Source of the DNA: Calliopum simillimum
Lineage: Eukaryota; Arthropoda; Insecta; Diptera; Lauxaniidae
Reading direction: 5' to 3'
Length of the DNA stretch: 64,000 bases
NCBI GenBank assembly: GCA_951812925.1
Contig: OX638370.1
Span: 7,682,283 to 7,746,282, forward strand
Of this stretch, positions 53,920 to 64,000 are shown one piece after another; the first letter of the stretch is position 1, and every line of letters starts with the position of its first letter. The notes below the pieces were generated by a model. The model was not told where the DNA came from, ran no database searches, and saw nothing but the letters and a program-made list of their open reading frames with translations. The position numbers and the translations under genes are program-made.

Positions 53920-54825
53920 CTGGCAAAAGCTTTTCGCTTTCAGAGAATATCAAGCTTTTATACAATTGAAGAGATAGAATGGAGAGAAAATTACAAATAA
54001 CTATAAGTATTTGCTTAATGCTATCTATTTGATTTGGCAAAATTATCTCATAGTTCTTTGGCGCCACTATGATTATATATATGTCCAAATCAGTGATCGG
54101 CATTCTATAGCACAATTGTGCACTCAAAAATCTACCTAGCTCTCTCTTTCCTTTTCTTTCTTCTATCTATCTTCTCTCAAATATAAATTCTCATTCATTA
54201 ATTTGCCGACCACTGGTCCAAATAGTACTTTATTTGTTGTCACTTGTATATATAAGTAAATTTCTTTTTTAAAGTTTAGAGAGAACACGAGCTTTTATTA
54301 TCAACTGCGTATTGAAAGAAGACTCGAAAAGAAATAATGGAAGAAAACTCCCAAACAAAAGTAACAAAAAGAACCCTTCTTGCAAAATCCTAAAACAAAA
54401 TTAAATTTTTTTCCGAATTTTTCTTAGTAGGCCCTTCTTTGTCCAAAAATAATCAATTTGAATAAAGTACGCTCTAATGTACATTAAGATGGATCGGCAA
54501 AAATAATTTTTCTGATAACTCTCTGATATGCTCTTTAGTATATTCTAAGGCCTTTCACGAAATATTTTGACTCTATTGAAAACTCTACGTGGTCTAGAAT
54601 TTTTGTGAGATAAGAAGCGCAATTTTTATATGGAAAACTATTTGATTTAACTACTGCAATCGGAAAAAAAATTCACACAAATAGTTCGTCGAAAATGTTA
54701 AAAATCTGAATAAGAAGATTTCAGAGATTTACAATCTGGAAACATACAAAGATACCACCCATTTAACATAAAGCCTAAAAGTATGTTATTATATTTTTTT
54801 ACATTTTCTATCACTTCATTTTCAC
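53920..54825. other. Intergenic, upstream of the minus-strand P450
   Basis: Pyrimidine-rich stretch (CTCTCTCTTTCC...) near 54138-54180. No frames or repeats of note. Confidence 0.4.
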
Positions 54826-54829
54826 TTAA

Positions 54830-55330
54830 ATGATGATAAGAGATCGATTAAGCTTACCGCAGCCTTACTATAAAAGGCCTATTGAAGCGCTTATTTGTAA
54901 TGCTGTGGTAAGCGTTTTTGCAATAAAATTAAAAAAAAGAAAAAAACTGGCCGCACCAGGATTTGAATCCAAGACCGTCCGTGAAACAGATTATTTCTAC
55001 TTACATTTACCAACTCCTTAGACCGCTACAACATTACATAGAATCATTGAGTAATCTGTTTCAATGCAATTAAGCAAAAGTAAATTAATACGAGAAAGTG
55101 AAATAGAAAAATGAAATAAAAGATGATGAATAAAAAATATTTTAATAAAAAAATATAAGCAAAAAAAAAAAAAAAAGTAAACAAAAAAATCACCCGAGCT
55201 GGGTTCGAACCCATGTTGTACTTACTGCAGCCTTATAAAAAATCATTGTGAAAGTGCTTCTAAATTTCTATGGGGATAAGCACTTTTGTATTGCTTGGAT
55301 CAGAAGCGCTAGAAATTTTTCATCTTGGGG
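54830..55330. repeat. Dispersed repeat, copy 2 of the 810-2030 family
   Basis: CTTACCGCAGCCTTACTATA, GAAGCGCTTATTTGTAATGC, a tRNA-like segment, GAATCATTGAGTAATC and GGGTTCGAACCCATGTTG occur in the same order as copy 1. Confidence 0.75.
54945..55032 (-). other. tRNA-like segment inside dispersed repeat
   Basis: Minus strand TAGCGGTCTAAGGAGTTGG (A-box-like) and GGATTCAAATCCTGG, a better B-box than its relative at 1283-1375. The ~85-nt span suggests a class II tRNA ancestor. Confidence 0.45.
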
Positions 55331-55419
55331 TGCATTAGAGCTGCCTTCTGCCTGTTGCATTATACAACGTTCCTAGCGGAGATTTAGCTGTGACGGGGTT
55401 CATAAATCTCGTTCATTAA

Positions 55420-55690
55420 TCCTACACAGCAAAAAGCTTAGGTATAAAGTATAAACTTATATATTCTATTTGTTTTATAAACTTATGTGTTCCCATTTTT
55501 TTATGTAATTTACACAATTTGTTCTTATAAAGTTTTTCCAAACCAAAAACTTTTAACTGCTAAACCAAAATTATTATGAACTATAAATTTCATACCAAAA
55601 TTATATAAAAACTATTGATAAAACGTCAAAATTTATACCAAATTTTTATAAATTTTATACCAAAATTGTATAAAAACTTTTGACAAAATT
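55420..55690. repeat. AT-rich TATACCAAAATT repeat, inverse of 19970-20245
   Basis: Starts CTACACAGCAAAAAGCTTAG and continues with several ATTTATACCAAAATT(A/G)TATA words. Confidence 0.5.
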
Positions 55691-55920
55691 TCAACAACGT
55701 CAAATCCGTCATCGAATACATACAGAATCAAGTATTTGTGGAACAATCATGTGGCACAGCAGCTCGAAGTAAAAGTTGTTGAAAATGAAAAACTTGAAAG
55801 GAACGTAGTGTTAGAAAATAAAGTATTAGTACTGATTATGAGTCAAATAAAAAGACTGTGTGGTATAAAAAGTGTTAAATTTAAAAAGAAATGTAAATAG
55901 TGTCTTTTTTTTGCCAGACA

Positions 55921-56067
55921 ATGTCAATTTTTGATGCATTTGACAATCGTCATCAGCTTGCAGCAAGTACGCCACTTGCACCGATCATCGCAACCACTAC
56001 CAGTTTTGCCATCGGCATCATCATTGGCCAACCACCTCAGATAGTTTCGCAGAACATCAACATGTAA
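55921..56067 (+). CDS. Small hypothetical frame, 48 codons
   Basis: ATG to TAA, with noticeably higher GC than its surroundings. Sequence MSIFDAFDNRHQLAAST..., then a hydrophobic stretch LAPIIATTTSFAIGIIIG that could span a membrane. No homolog recognised. It could be a short peptide gene, a transposon piece or chance. Confidence 0.2.
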   Translation: MSIFDAFDNRHQLAASTPLAPIIATTTSFAIGIIIGQPPQIVSQNINM

Positions 56068-56143
56068 ATTGTCACATTAGCGTGTTTAGCAGTACATTTG
56101 CATGTCAAGCAGAACATCTCCGTTCCCAAAAAAACATTAGTTT

Positions 56144-56551
56144 TTTTGTTGGGGTCTAGATAATATTCGATTCCAAAAATCGGTTTTTTTACGATTTTCA
56201 ATAAAGAGAAAACGATTTTTACTCAAAAGCAAGGCATCTAACGAAAAAAGTGAATTTGTAAAAAATGCTAAGATTTGTCTAAGAAATGCATGTGAATTTT
56301 TTCAGAAATTTTTGAGATATTTTACAATTCTTCAAAACTAAGTCAAAAACGTAAAAATAAAAAAACATATTCCAAAAATTCTGAAAAAATTCACACGTAT
56401 TTTTTAGACAATTCTAAGCATTTTTTGTTAAATACACTTTTTTCGTTAGATACCTAGCTTTTGAGTAAAAAATCGTTTTTTTGACCGCGAAATTGAAAAA
56501 CGTAAAAAAGTCGATTTTGGGATGCGAATATTATCTATATCCCCAAAAAAA
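56144..56551. repeat. Palindromic element, ~400 bp
   Basis: The arms begin GGGGTCTAGATAATATTCG and end with its inverse. Inside, TTTTTACTCAAAAGCAAGGC, ACGAAAAAAGTG and GAATTTTTTCAGAA are mirrored. The same arm sequence makes the palindrome at 61764-62376, so this is a family. Confidence 0.75.
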
Positions 56552-56559
56552 ATTTATAA

Positions 56560-57090
56560 TTTTTAGCACCAAAATTTTTGTATTTCTAAAGCACTCTTAG
56601 GTATGCATTTTTTAATGAAAAAAAAAGTTATGACCAAAAAACATGTTTTTTTTTTAGCCAAAATTGGCCATCAGTATACGGAGAAAAATACGTATCATAA
56701 TTTTTACTTTATCGGCTAGTCGAAAAATTAAAGTAATCAATACTAAATTTAAAGTATAATTTACCTTACGTAAGAACTATTAGATGAGTCCGTAACGTCA
56801 TATCTACAAATAAAATGTAGTTAAATAATAAAGGAGTATTTACTATAAATTTCCTACATTTGACTTTATGTAAGGTAATTTATGCTTTCAGAAAAAAAAT
56901 GTGTGACCATTTTGAGTTTATAATTCTAGTCAAAATAACTTTATTTTTTTCACGCACAAAAATGAGTGTCATAATTGTCACCTTACTCGAGTAAGGTAAA
57001 TATCATAAAAAAATAAAATCATTTTGACTTTTATAATTTTAGTAAAAATTTCTAATTTTGGACAGACATTTTCTTTATATACAAATTTTT
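56560..57090. other. Intergenic, with inverted TTACCTTACGTAA words
   Basis: ATTTACCTTACGTAA near 56759 and the inverse-like TTATGTAAGGTAATTTA near 56873, plus GTAAGGTAAATAT words near 56993. It may be a decayed MITE, not defined further. Confidence 0.35.
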
Positions 57091-57094
57091 TTGC

Positions 57095-57188
57095 TTCTAC
57101 ATCACATGCGTGAGCAGCGCAGAGGATATGTATCTGACTATCATACGGAAGGGCCAGCGTTCGTACCCCAGCGCCGGTCAGCTAAGTT
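57095..57188 (+). other. tRNA-like segment followed by a long T-run
   Basis: GAGCAGCGCAGAGGATATG (A-box-like), an anticodon-arm-like TCTGACTATCATACGGA with a 7-base loop, then GCGTTCGTACCCC (B-box-like) and a run of 14 T, as at the end of a Pol III transcript. The best tRNA-like layout in the window, but the T-stem is poor. Confidence 0.4.
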
Positions 57189-57199
57189 TTTTTTTTTTT

Positions 57200-57950
57200 T
57201 GTTTTTTTGTTGTTTGAACTATACAGTAAGGTAAATATCACGCCAATATTTTCATAAAAATTACTAGCAAACATACATTCTGAATTGACTAAAAAATTAA
57301 GGTGAAATTTATTTCGGTGTAAAGTTGTCACTATTCTGACTTGAAATTCTGGTAAAATTTATGAGAAATAAAGTAGCAAGTACTATTTTTTTTCTCCGTG
57401 TAGAATCAAAAGTGCTCCGTTGGTTTTTCTCGGAATGAAAAAAAAAAAAAAAAAATATGCAGATATCATTTTTAAGAGTCCTTCTAACTTTTGAGTTGTT
57501 TTCGGGATGGTTTTTTTTTTATTTTATAGAAAATCGAACCGGTCTAATGTAGATGTATGGAAAAGCTCCAGCGACCTTAACTGACCTTCAAATAATCGAG
57601 TTAAAAAATTTCTCTGCAAATAAATCACCAATTGTGTCTCTTTTGCAATGAAAGGAAACACCCTAATATACATGCATTGATTCTCAATAAATATCTAAAT
57701 ATATCAATAGTTTTATATAATATATTTCAATATACATAACATATACAAGTGTTAATTCCATATGGCTATATTGATTGCATTCTGACTTCTTCATTGCTAG
57801 CAATTCCATCTAGATCTGCTCATTCGTTAACAGTATGATAAGCTCTGAATGGTTCTTGGCCAAACAAACAGCAAAATTTGCTCAGCAATTTAGTCGATTG
57901 GTAGCACTGAAGTGAAAAAGTGCTTTGTTTTGTTTTAAATTCTGGAAAAA
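57200..57950. other. Intergenic, 5' flank of a P450
   Basis: AT-rich. No TATA box near the ATG at 57953 that I trust. Confidence 0.4.
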
Positions 57951-57952
57951 TT

Positions 57953-59473
57953 ATGTCACTATGGGTTATCTTATCGAGCCTGTTCGTCGCATTGTTGACT
58001 TATTTCCTTTACAAGTGACATCAACATATGCACTTTTTCGAAAATGCCGGCATACCACTTGAAAAGCCCAGTCTCTTCGTTGGCAATATGCAAGGTTTCG
58101 GCAAAAAGCGCAGCATTGGCCAAATAGTTACCGATTATTATTTTAAATTCAAAGGCACTGCACCATTTGTTGGATTCTACTTTTTTCAAAAGAAATTTGC
58201 ATTAATACTGGATAAGGACCTTATCAAATGCGTACTCGTAAAAGATTTCTCCAACTTTGCGGATCGTGGTTTATATACGAATGAAAAAGATGATCCTCTC
58301 TCGGGACAGATATTCGCATTGGATGGTCACAAATGGCGCAATATGCGTAATAAATTATCGCCAACCTTCACCTCCGGTAAAATGAAATTTATGTTTCCTA
58401 CCATATTGGGTGTAGCGCAGAATTTTCAAAAAGTATTCAGCGATATGGTGCGCGAAGATGCTGTCATCGAGCTAAGAGATATACTGGCGCGCTTCACCAC
58501 CGATGTTATTGGCACATGCGTCTTTGGTATTGAATGCAATAGTTTGAAAGATCCTGAAGCAGAATTTCGCGTGATGGGTAAAAAGTCACAAGAAATAAAT
58601 TCCTCTAGCATATCAATGGTAATGGCGATTGCTTTTCCCGAATTGTCGCGTAAGTTGGGCATTAAGATAACCCCCAACGAAACGACAGCATTCTTTATGC
58701 GTGTGGTCAGCGAAAATATCGCTTATCGTGAGCGAAATCAGATACGACGTAATGACTTTATGGATATGCTTATCGATTTAAAGAATAAAAAGATAATGCC
58801 TACCGAAGATGGCATGGATGTGACGAATTTGACTTTGGGTGAAATAGCGGCACAGGCTTATGTTTTCTTTGGTGCCGGTTTTGAAACATCTTCTTCGACT
58901 ATGTCTTTTGCCATTTACGAATTGGCGCAACATCCGGAAATACAGCAGCGTGCAAGAGAAGAGATACAAGCGGTATTGGCGCAACACGAACAGCATTATA
59001 CATATGAATCGCTAGAGAAAATGGTCTATTTACATCAAGTGATCTCAGAAACATTACGTCTACATACCAATTTACCAATGCTCAATCGAAAGGCATTATC
59101 CGACTATAATGTTAGAGGTGAGAATGGTGTGGTTTATAAAATACCTAAAGATATGATGCTTATTATACCAGCTGAGGCTATACATCTTGATCCAGAATAT
59201 TATCCCAATCCAGAAGTTTTTGATCCAGAGCGTTTTACTCCATTAGCGGTAAAGGCACGTGATTCGGTGCTTTGGTTACCATTTGGTGATGGTCCACGTA
59301 ATTGCATTGGTATGCGTTTTGGTCAAATGCAAACACGCATTGGACTAGCGATGCTGTTGGAGAAGTTTAAATTCACGACTTGTGAAAAAACTCAAATACC
59401 ACTGATACTTAATAATGATATCTTTTTAAATACGCCTAGAGATGGCATTTACGTTCGAGTTGAAAAATTGTAA
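57953..59473 (+). pseudogene. CYP6-type P450, intronless, premature UGA in the membrane anchor
   Basis: From ATG 57953 the frame reads MSLWVILSSLFVALLTYFLYK, then TGA at 58016-58018, then HQHMHFFENAGIPLEKPS and on without any other stop to 59473. Counted through, it is 506 codons with all motifs: WRNMR, GAGFETSSST, ETLR, FDPERF and FGDGPRNCIG (Cys at codon 451). At the TGA a basic hinge residue is expected, so CGA (Arg) to TGA is the simplest history. The stop is followed by C (UGAC), a context known for leaky termination in insects. An ATG at 58028 could give a 481-residue protein without the anchor. Young pseudogene, polymorphism, readthrough gene or sequencing error are all open. Confidence 0.85.
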
Positions 59474-59541
59474 AATGCAATTTATCGAGTTATAATTATT
59501 ATTATAAATATGCATTTACACTATCAAATTATTATATATCA

Positions 59542-59547
59542 AATAAA
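59542..59547 (+). terminator. Poly(A) signal AATAAA
   Basis: 69 bp after the stop codon of the P450 at 57953. Confidence 0.5.
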
Positions 59548-59549
59548 GT

Positions 59550-60578
59550 TAATGTTTGCGCCAATACTGTGATGTTCGTCAGGTTTTGTAACCATTGGCA
59601 ACTCTGGTGGCTCGCTCTCTTCACTTATATATACTCAATATAATTTATCTCGCTCAATATTGATCTCGCTCAATAAAGTTAAGATTTAAAAGCGAATTCG
59701 CCGTGTGTTTTTATTAGAATTTTATTTTCCGCAGGTTTTCTAGTTTTTTACAGCAATTTTCTTCTTTGATTTTCCCCCAAATTAACAGTTAATTTACTTT
59801 TAAATTAATGGTTTTTTAGGCACATTGCTCATACTAGAAAAGTCTCTGGAGAAGTTATTCAAAACTTTTGTCCACATTTGTGCATTTCCATTTTCTCTAC
59901 TAAATACAAAGCTTATTATACTTAGCTGTTGCTAGAACCATCGAGAAGTTTACAATTATGACCAACAGTTTGTGTTTAAGCACCTTCATGTTGTATCACA
60001 GTTCAGTGTTAGTTTTTGATTGCAGTGCGCAACAGTAATTTTTTTTATTACAGAGCTGTTAAGATTAAGCGAGTGCTGTACAATGTTCAATAAATCTGTG
60101 GCAGCAAGGAAAAACTGCTCAAGTGGACTTAAGCAAAATAGTCTTGTGCTCAATTTTCTAAAAGTGCTAGGTAAAATTACTCTTTCGTTTTTGGACCTTA
60201 TTAAGATCAAAATAAGCACTAATAAAATGCTCAAAAAACAAAAGTACAATTGCACCCAGAACCAATAGACAATTTTGCTCAAACTTATTTTGCTCCAGTC
60301 AACTTAAGCAGCTTTTTCCTTCCTGTAACAGAAATTTTAATAACAGGGTGTACAAGAATGAACTGCTTAAATCTATACATTAATACTTGAACGATTTTCT
60401 TTGCCTCCCTTTTTACCACTTAACTATTTAACCAAATATTCGAGATCTTTCTTTATATGAAAGTTACTGTCATATAGAATGGTAAAAAAAAGAAAATTTT
60501 CCTCATAAGTTGCAATTGATGCATTTAAAAACTGATAAAAATTTTTTATATAATTACAACAGCAACAAAAATTTCTTA
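59550..60578. other. Intergenic, nothing recognised
   Basis: A small direct repeat ATCTCGCTCAATA at 59647 and 59664. Otherwise plain AT-rich sequence. Confidence 0.4.
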
Positions 60579-60579
60579 A

Positions 60580-61690
60580 CACTTTTGGACGTTTGCCGTT
60601 ATATTCGATGTCTTTCGATACTTTTACCGATTTCTTCAATGTATTTTCAATATTCTTCGATACTTTTGGACTTTTACCGATTTTTTAGATATAATTCAAT
60701 GTTTTCGACACTTTGGACTCCTTCCGTTATTTTTGGATATATTTTGATATTTTTGTACCCTACATCCAGGGTATAGTCACTTCGTCCTTCCGTTTGCAAC
60801 GCAGAGAAGGAGGCGTGGCAGACATAGAAAAGTATATATATTCTTGATCAGCGTCACCTCCTGAGTCGATATAGCAATGTCCGTCTGGCTGGCAAGCTCT
60901 GAGACAAAATTGGGCGAATTTGGACAAGGAGGCGAAGCACCTCCCATATAAGCAAAAGTTCAGACACTTAGGACTATAAATGCAAGCTCTCAACAAAAAC
61001 TGGGAGAAATTGGACAAGAGGGCGTGGTTCCTTCCATATGAGCAAGAGCTTCAGAACGCTATACTGAAAACGATTTTTGAGATAAGCCAACCAAATTTCA
61101 CTCAGACACTAAAAATTATAAATGAAAGCTATGAGCCAAAATTGGGTGAACTCGGACAAGAGGGCATGGAACCTCCCATACCAGCAAAATTTTCCAAATA
61201 TGGCAGTGTAGGGTATTTAATGTTTGGCCAGCCCAAAGGTTACACCCTTACAAGTTAGATAGGTATACTTTTGGACTTTACCGATTTCTTCGATATACTT
61301 CAACATTTTTCGATACTCTTGGATTTTTACCGATCTATCCAATATATTCCAAAATTTTTTGATGTTTTTGGACTTCAAAAAGTAATCTAGATGTCTTTCG
61401 ATGCTTTTGGACTTATAACAATTTCTTCGAAATGTTTCGATACTTTTAGACTTCTAAGGGTATTTTAGATGTTCTTCTATGTTTTTGGACGTAAATCGAT
61501 TTCTTTGATATATTTCAATGTTTTTCGATATTTTTAAACTTATAAGGGTACTTTAAATGTTTTTCGATGCTGTTGGACTTTAATTTATTTCTTCGATGTA
61601 TTGAAATTTTGTCGATACTTTTGTACTTTAACCGATATTTTGGATGATTTTTGATGCTTTCGACTTTCTTTTTTATACTAGAACATTTTC
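60580..61690. repeat. Minisatellite around CGATACTTTTGGACTTTTAC, split by a dispersed repeat
   Basis: Degenerate ~60-bp units (TTTTTGGACTTT, ACCGATTTCTTCGATATATT, TTCAATGTTTTTCGATA) fill 60580-60755 and 61258-61690. The gap is copy 3 of the GACGGACATGG repeat. Confidence 0.75.
60760..61255 (-). repeat. Long dispersed repeat, copy 3
   Basis: Reverse orientation, with both ends readable: CCTACATCCAGGGTATAG at one side and GCCCAAAGGTTACACCCTTA at the other. GCCAGACGGACATTGCTATA is present. It lies inside a minisatellite, showing that it moved there as a unit. Confidence 0.8.
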
Positions 61691-61763
61691 TTTCAATGAA
61701 AAGTACATTAAATATTTATTTAAGTCGCAGTTTTTTCGGGTCAGTTTGTTGAACACTTTCCAA

Positions 61764-62376
61764 TACTAAACACGGTGCTGAAATCTGCAGTTTAGATAAA
61801 ATTTTGCTGAGTTCGAAAAATTATTTTGTCTGGTGCCTCTTTGACTCAAAACTAACAACTTTTTCATATTTTTGACCTAAGTTGTTCAGGCCCATTGTTT
61901 TTTGCCGACATTTTTCGGTTTTTTAATACGATTTCGATCGGAAAAATAGATTTTACTCAAAACCAAGGCATCTTACGAAAAAAGTGTATAAGGTAAAAAA
62001 TGCTTAGCATAGTCCAGGAAATACGTGTGAATTTTTTCAGAATTTTTTTTGAACTTTTTTAATTTTCTTTTGGATCATTTTTGAAAAATTATAAAATGTC
62101 CCAAAAAAATTCTGAAAAAAATTCACACGTATTTCTTGGACGATGTTAAGCATTTTTTGCCCTCTACATTTTTTTCGTAAGACGTCTTAGTTTAGAGTAA
62201 AATCCGTTTTTCCGATCGAAATTGTATTAAAAAACCGAAAAATGTCGGCAGAAAAAATCATAAAGATGAAAAAGTTGTTAGTTTTGAGGCAAAGTAGCGC
62301 CAGACAAAATAATTTTTCGAGTTCAAAAAAGTTTTATTTAAATTGCTGATATCAGCACCGTGTTCATCAAAGTTAA
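61764..62376. repeat. Palindromic element, ~610 bp
   Basis: The arms start AACACGGTGCTGA and run inward through TCGAAAAATTATTTTGTCTG, CTCAAAACTAACAACTTTTT, GCCGACATTTTTCGG and AATACGTGTGAATTTTTTCA. All are mirrored at 62103-62376. The centre is ~40 bp. Same family as 56144-56551. Confidence 0.78.
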
Positions 62377-62379
62377 AGA

Positions 62380-62940
62380 TAGGAAAACAAAGTTCCGACA
62401 TTGAAAGATTTATATGAAAATCGTGTTTTTTTCAATTAAAAACTGATTAATTTTATTTATGTGGGAACGGAGCTAAACGGACGATCTGGCAGCACTAACA
62501 AAACGAACAAGACTTCAACGAAACAAACATGACGAAAAGATATTGAACAATCGAAGAAACGACAGTTGAACTCAGTTGTTGTTGAAGAGTCGAAAGAAGA
62601 AGACGGTTGTTTGCGGACAAGAAAAGAAGTGATGTAAAGAAGTTAAATTAAAGACAATGAAAGGAACAGAATTGATTTTTAAAATTTGTTAAAGAAAAAC
62701 TTAAATTAAAATAACTAAAATGTAAATAATATTGTTACATAAAATAATATTATAATGACTAAAAGAAGCGTGAAAATAAAACTGTACACATAAACTAAAA
62801 GTGTTGTGTTGTTTTTTATTAAAAAGAAGAAATAAAGCCTACAAATCCTACATTTATAATAACAATTGTTTATTTAGTTTTTTTTCTTTCTCTACCTTCA
62901 CCTTTAAAGGTATCATTGTATCAGTAAGAATCTATCCAAT
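62380..62940. other. 3' flank of the right-edge P450
   Basis: A purine-rich stretch at 62500-62640 resembles retroelement leader sequence but has no partner. A minus-strand AATAAA (TTTATT at 62815-62820) could end the P450 transcript. Confidence 0.35.
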
Positions 62941-62941
62941 T

Positions 62942-64000
62942 TCATTCGCTCCACCATGCCGGTTCCACTTGCAATCGTATGGCATCTTCAACAGCAAGCG
63001 TTTGATTATCCTTTATAAATTTCAAGGGTACTACAGTCTCTCTACATTTCTTAAATCGAAAATCTTGCACCAACTTTGCCAAACCAATTGAAATTTGCAT
63101 TTCCGCAAAATGTCTGCCAATGCAGTTCCGTGGACCATCACCAAATGGTAGCCAAGTGGCAGCATGACGTTTCTGTATTTCCGCGTGTGTGAAACGCAAC
63201 GGATCAAATAGCTCCGGTTGCGGATAATATTCCGGATCATGATGTATTGCAGCAACTGGTATGATAACTTGACAACCCTTTGGTATAATGAAATTCAAAT
63301 TCAAAGTGCGATAATTGGACAGCGAAAGACGTGTTAGACTGCCAACGACAGGGTATTTGCGGAGTGTTTCTGAAATTATTGTTTTTTTAATTTTGTATAT
63401 TTTGTTTCACATTAGATACCCCCACATACCTTTTATGACCATTTCCAAATACTCCATTTCCTTCACAGCCTCATAGGTTAATTCCTTATTATGCCTTTCG
63501 AGTACTTCAGTGATCTCTTGACGCAATTTCTCTTGCAATTGCGGATTTAATGCCAACTCATAAAGCGCATGCGCAATGGTAGCCGCTGAAGTTTCAAGCC
63601 CCACTTGCAAAAAGGCAAAAGCTTGCGCTGCCACTTGATCCATTGACAATTTTCCACTGCGTTTCAATTCCAGCAGCAAATCCATGAAATCATTCTTTTG
63701 CGTATTTTCACGTGTACGCAGCTCGATGGTTTCACGCACGGTGCGCTGAAAAAATTCATGCACATCATTTTGTAGCGTACGCATGCGCAAACGACGTGCC
63801 ACAGCGGGAAAACTCTTAGTGAGCGCTTCAATGGTGGCATGATGACGACGACGTTGTTCGCTTAAAATGCGTTTACTATAACGACGAAATTCAGCATCCG
63901 GATTAGTTAAGCTATTGGTATCGTCCAGGCCAAAAACGCAGTTCCCAATAACATCAGTTGCATAGCGCGCGCACAGTTCGTTAATCTCCAGTATCGCTGT
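62942..64000 (-). CDS. Divergent CYP6-like P450, C-terminal part (runs off right edge)
   Basis: Exon 1 runs from beyond 64000 to 63430, a 60-bp phase-1 intron is 63429-63370, and exon 2 is 63369-62942. The intron sits at the same K-helix codon as in the others. The visible part starts at AILEINELCARYATDVIGNC, followed by VFGLDDTNSL, I-helix VGLETSAAT, ETLRKYPVVGSL, FDPLRF and FGDGPRNCIGRHFAEMQ (heme Cys). The C-terminus ...LQVEPAWWSE differs from the shared (L)KVEKV ending. PLRF replaces PERF, and VGLET replaces AGFET. Clearly a different CYP6 subfamily from the rest, perhaps the cluster boundary. The N-terminal half is outside the window. Confidence 0.92.

Noticed and set aside
57095..57188. 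Functional tRNA gene
   Set aside because: A- and B-box-like words and an anticodon-like loop are present, but the T-stem and acceptor stem do not pair.

Overview
This window is from an insect, almost certainly a higher fly and probably a tephritid fruit fly. The grounds are insect-type CYP6 P450 genes with single 56-97 bp introns, a very AT-rich background, and a dense load of mariner, maT, hAT, Transib and foldback-type elements. The species assignment is inference.

The functional core is a cluster of microsomal cytochrome P450 genes of the CYP6 family (closest in look to CYP6A), with 11 copies or pieces. In order: an N-terminal stub cut by the left edge (1-142, minus); a broken copy (6333-7871, plus); two ~95% identical tandem copies (13320-14893 and 22389-23962, plus); then 25615-27173 (minus), 33321-34935 (plus), 41299-42878 (plus), 49713-51230 (plus, intronless), 52278-53795 (minus, intronless), 57953-59473 (plus, intronless, with an in-frame UGA at codon 22), and a divergent copy running off the right edge (62942-64000, minus). 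Every copy with an intron has it at the same place, phase 1, inside the K-helix ExxR codon. The three adjacent intronless genes look like one intron loss followed by duplication. These enzymes sit in the ER membrane and, by family knowledge, oxidise xenobiotics, plant toxins and insecticides with NADPH-P450 reductase.

The first three full-length copies form a tandem array with a shared promoter block (TTGTGCT...ATCATGACTT, then TATAAAA). The second and third share about 340 bp of 5' flank and several hundred bp of 3' flank. After duplication the 3' flank of the second copy was invaded by a foldback-like element (14912-16330) and an hAT remnant (16798-17759). The broken first copy carries a 40-bp microhomology deletion. 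It also shares a ~157-bp, ~99% identical tract with the second copy, which suggests gene conversion.

Almost all the rest is transposon and repeat sequence. Several insertions can be defined to the base by target-site duplications: a mariner missing one base of its reading frame (11506-12795), a decayed sister mariner (37077-38327), a maT-type DD37D element (31444-32733), an hAT MITE (10561-11225) with an empty paralogous site at 21392, a 1008-bp near-perfect palindrome with an 8-bp TSD (35967-36974), and a 2373-bp Transib-like element (43492-45864) with CACAGTG termini, a 5-bp TSD and a RAG1-like transposase C-terminus. Minisatellites, four copies of one long dispersed repeat and at least seven tRNA-like segments fill most other gaps. 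There is no rRNA, CRISPR or convincing functional tRNA.
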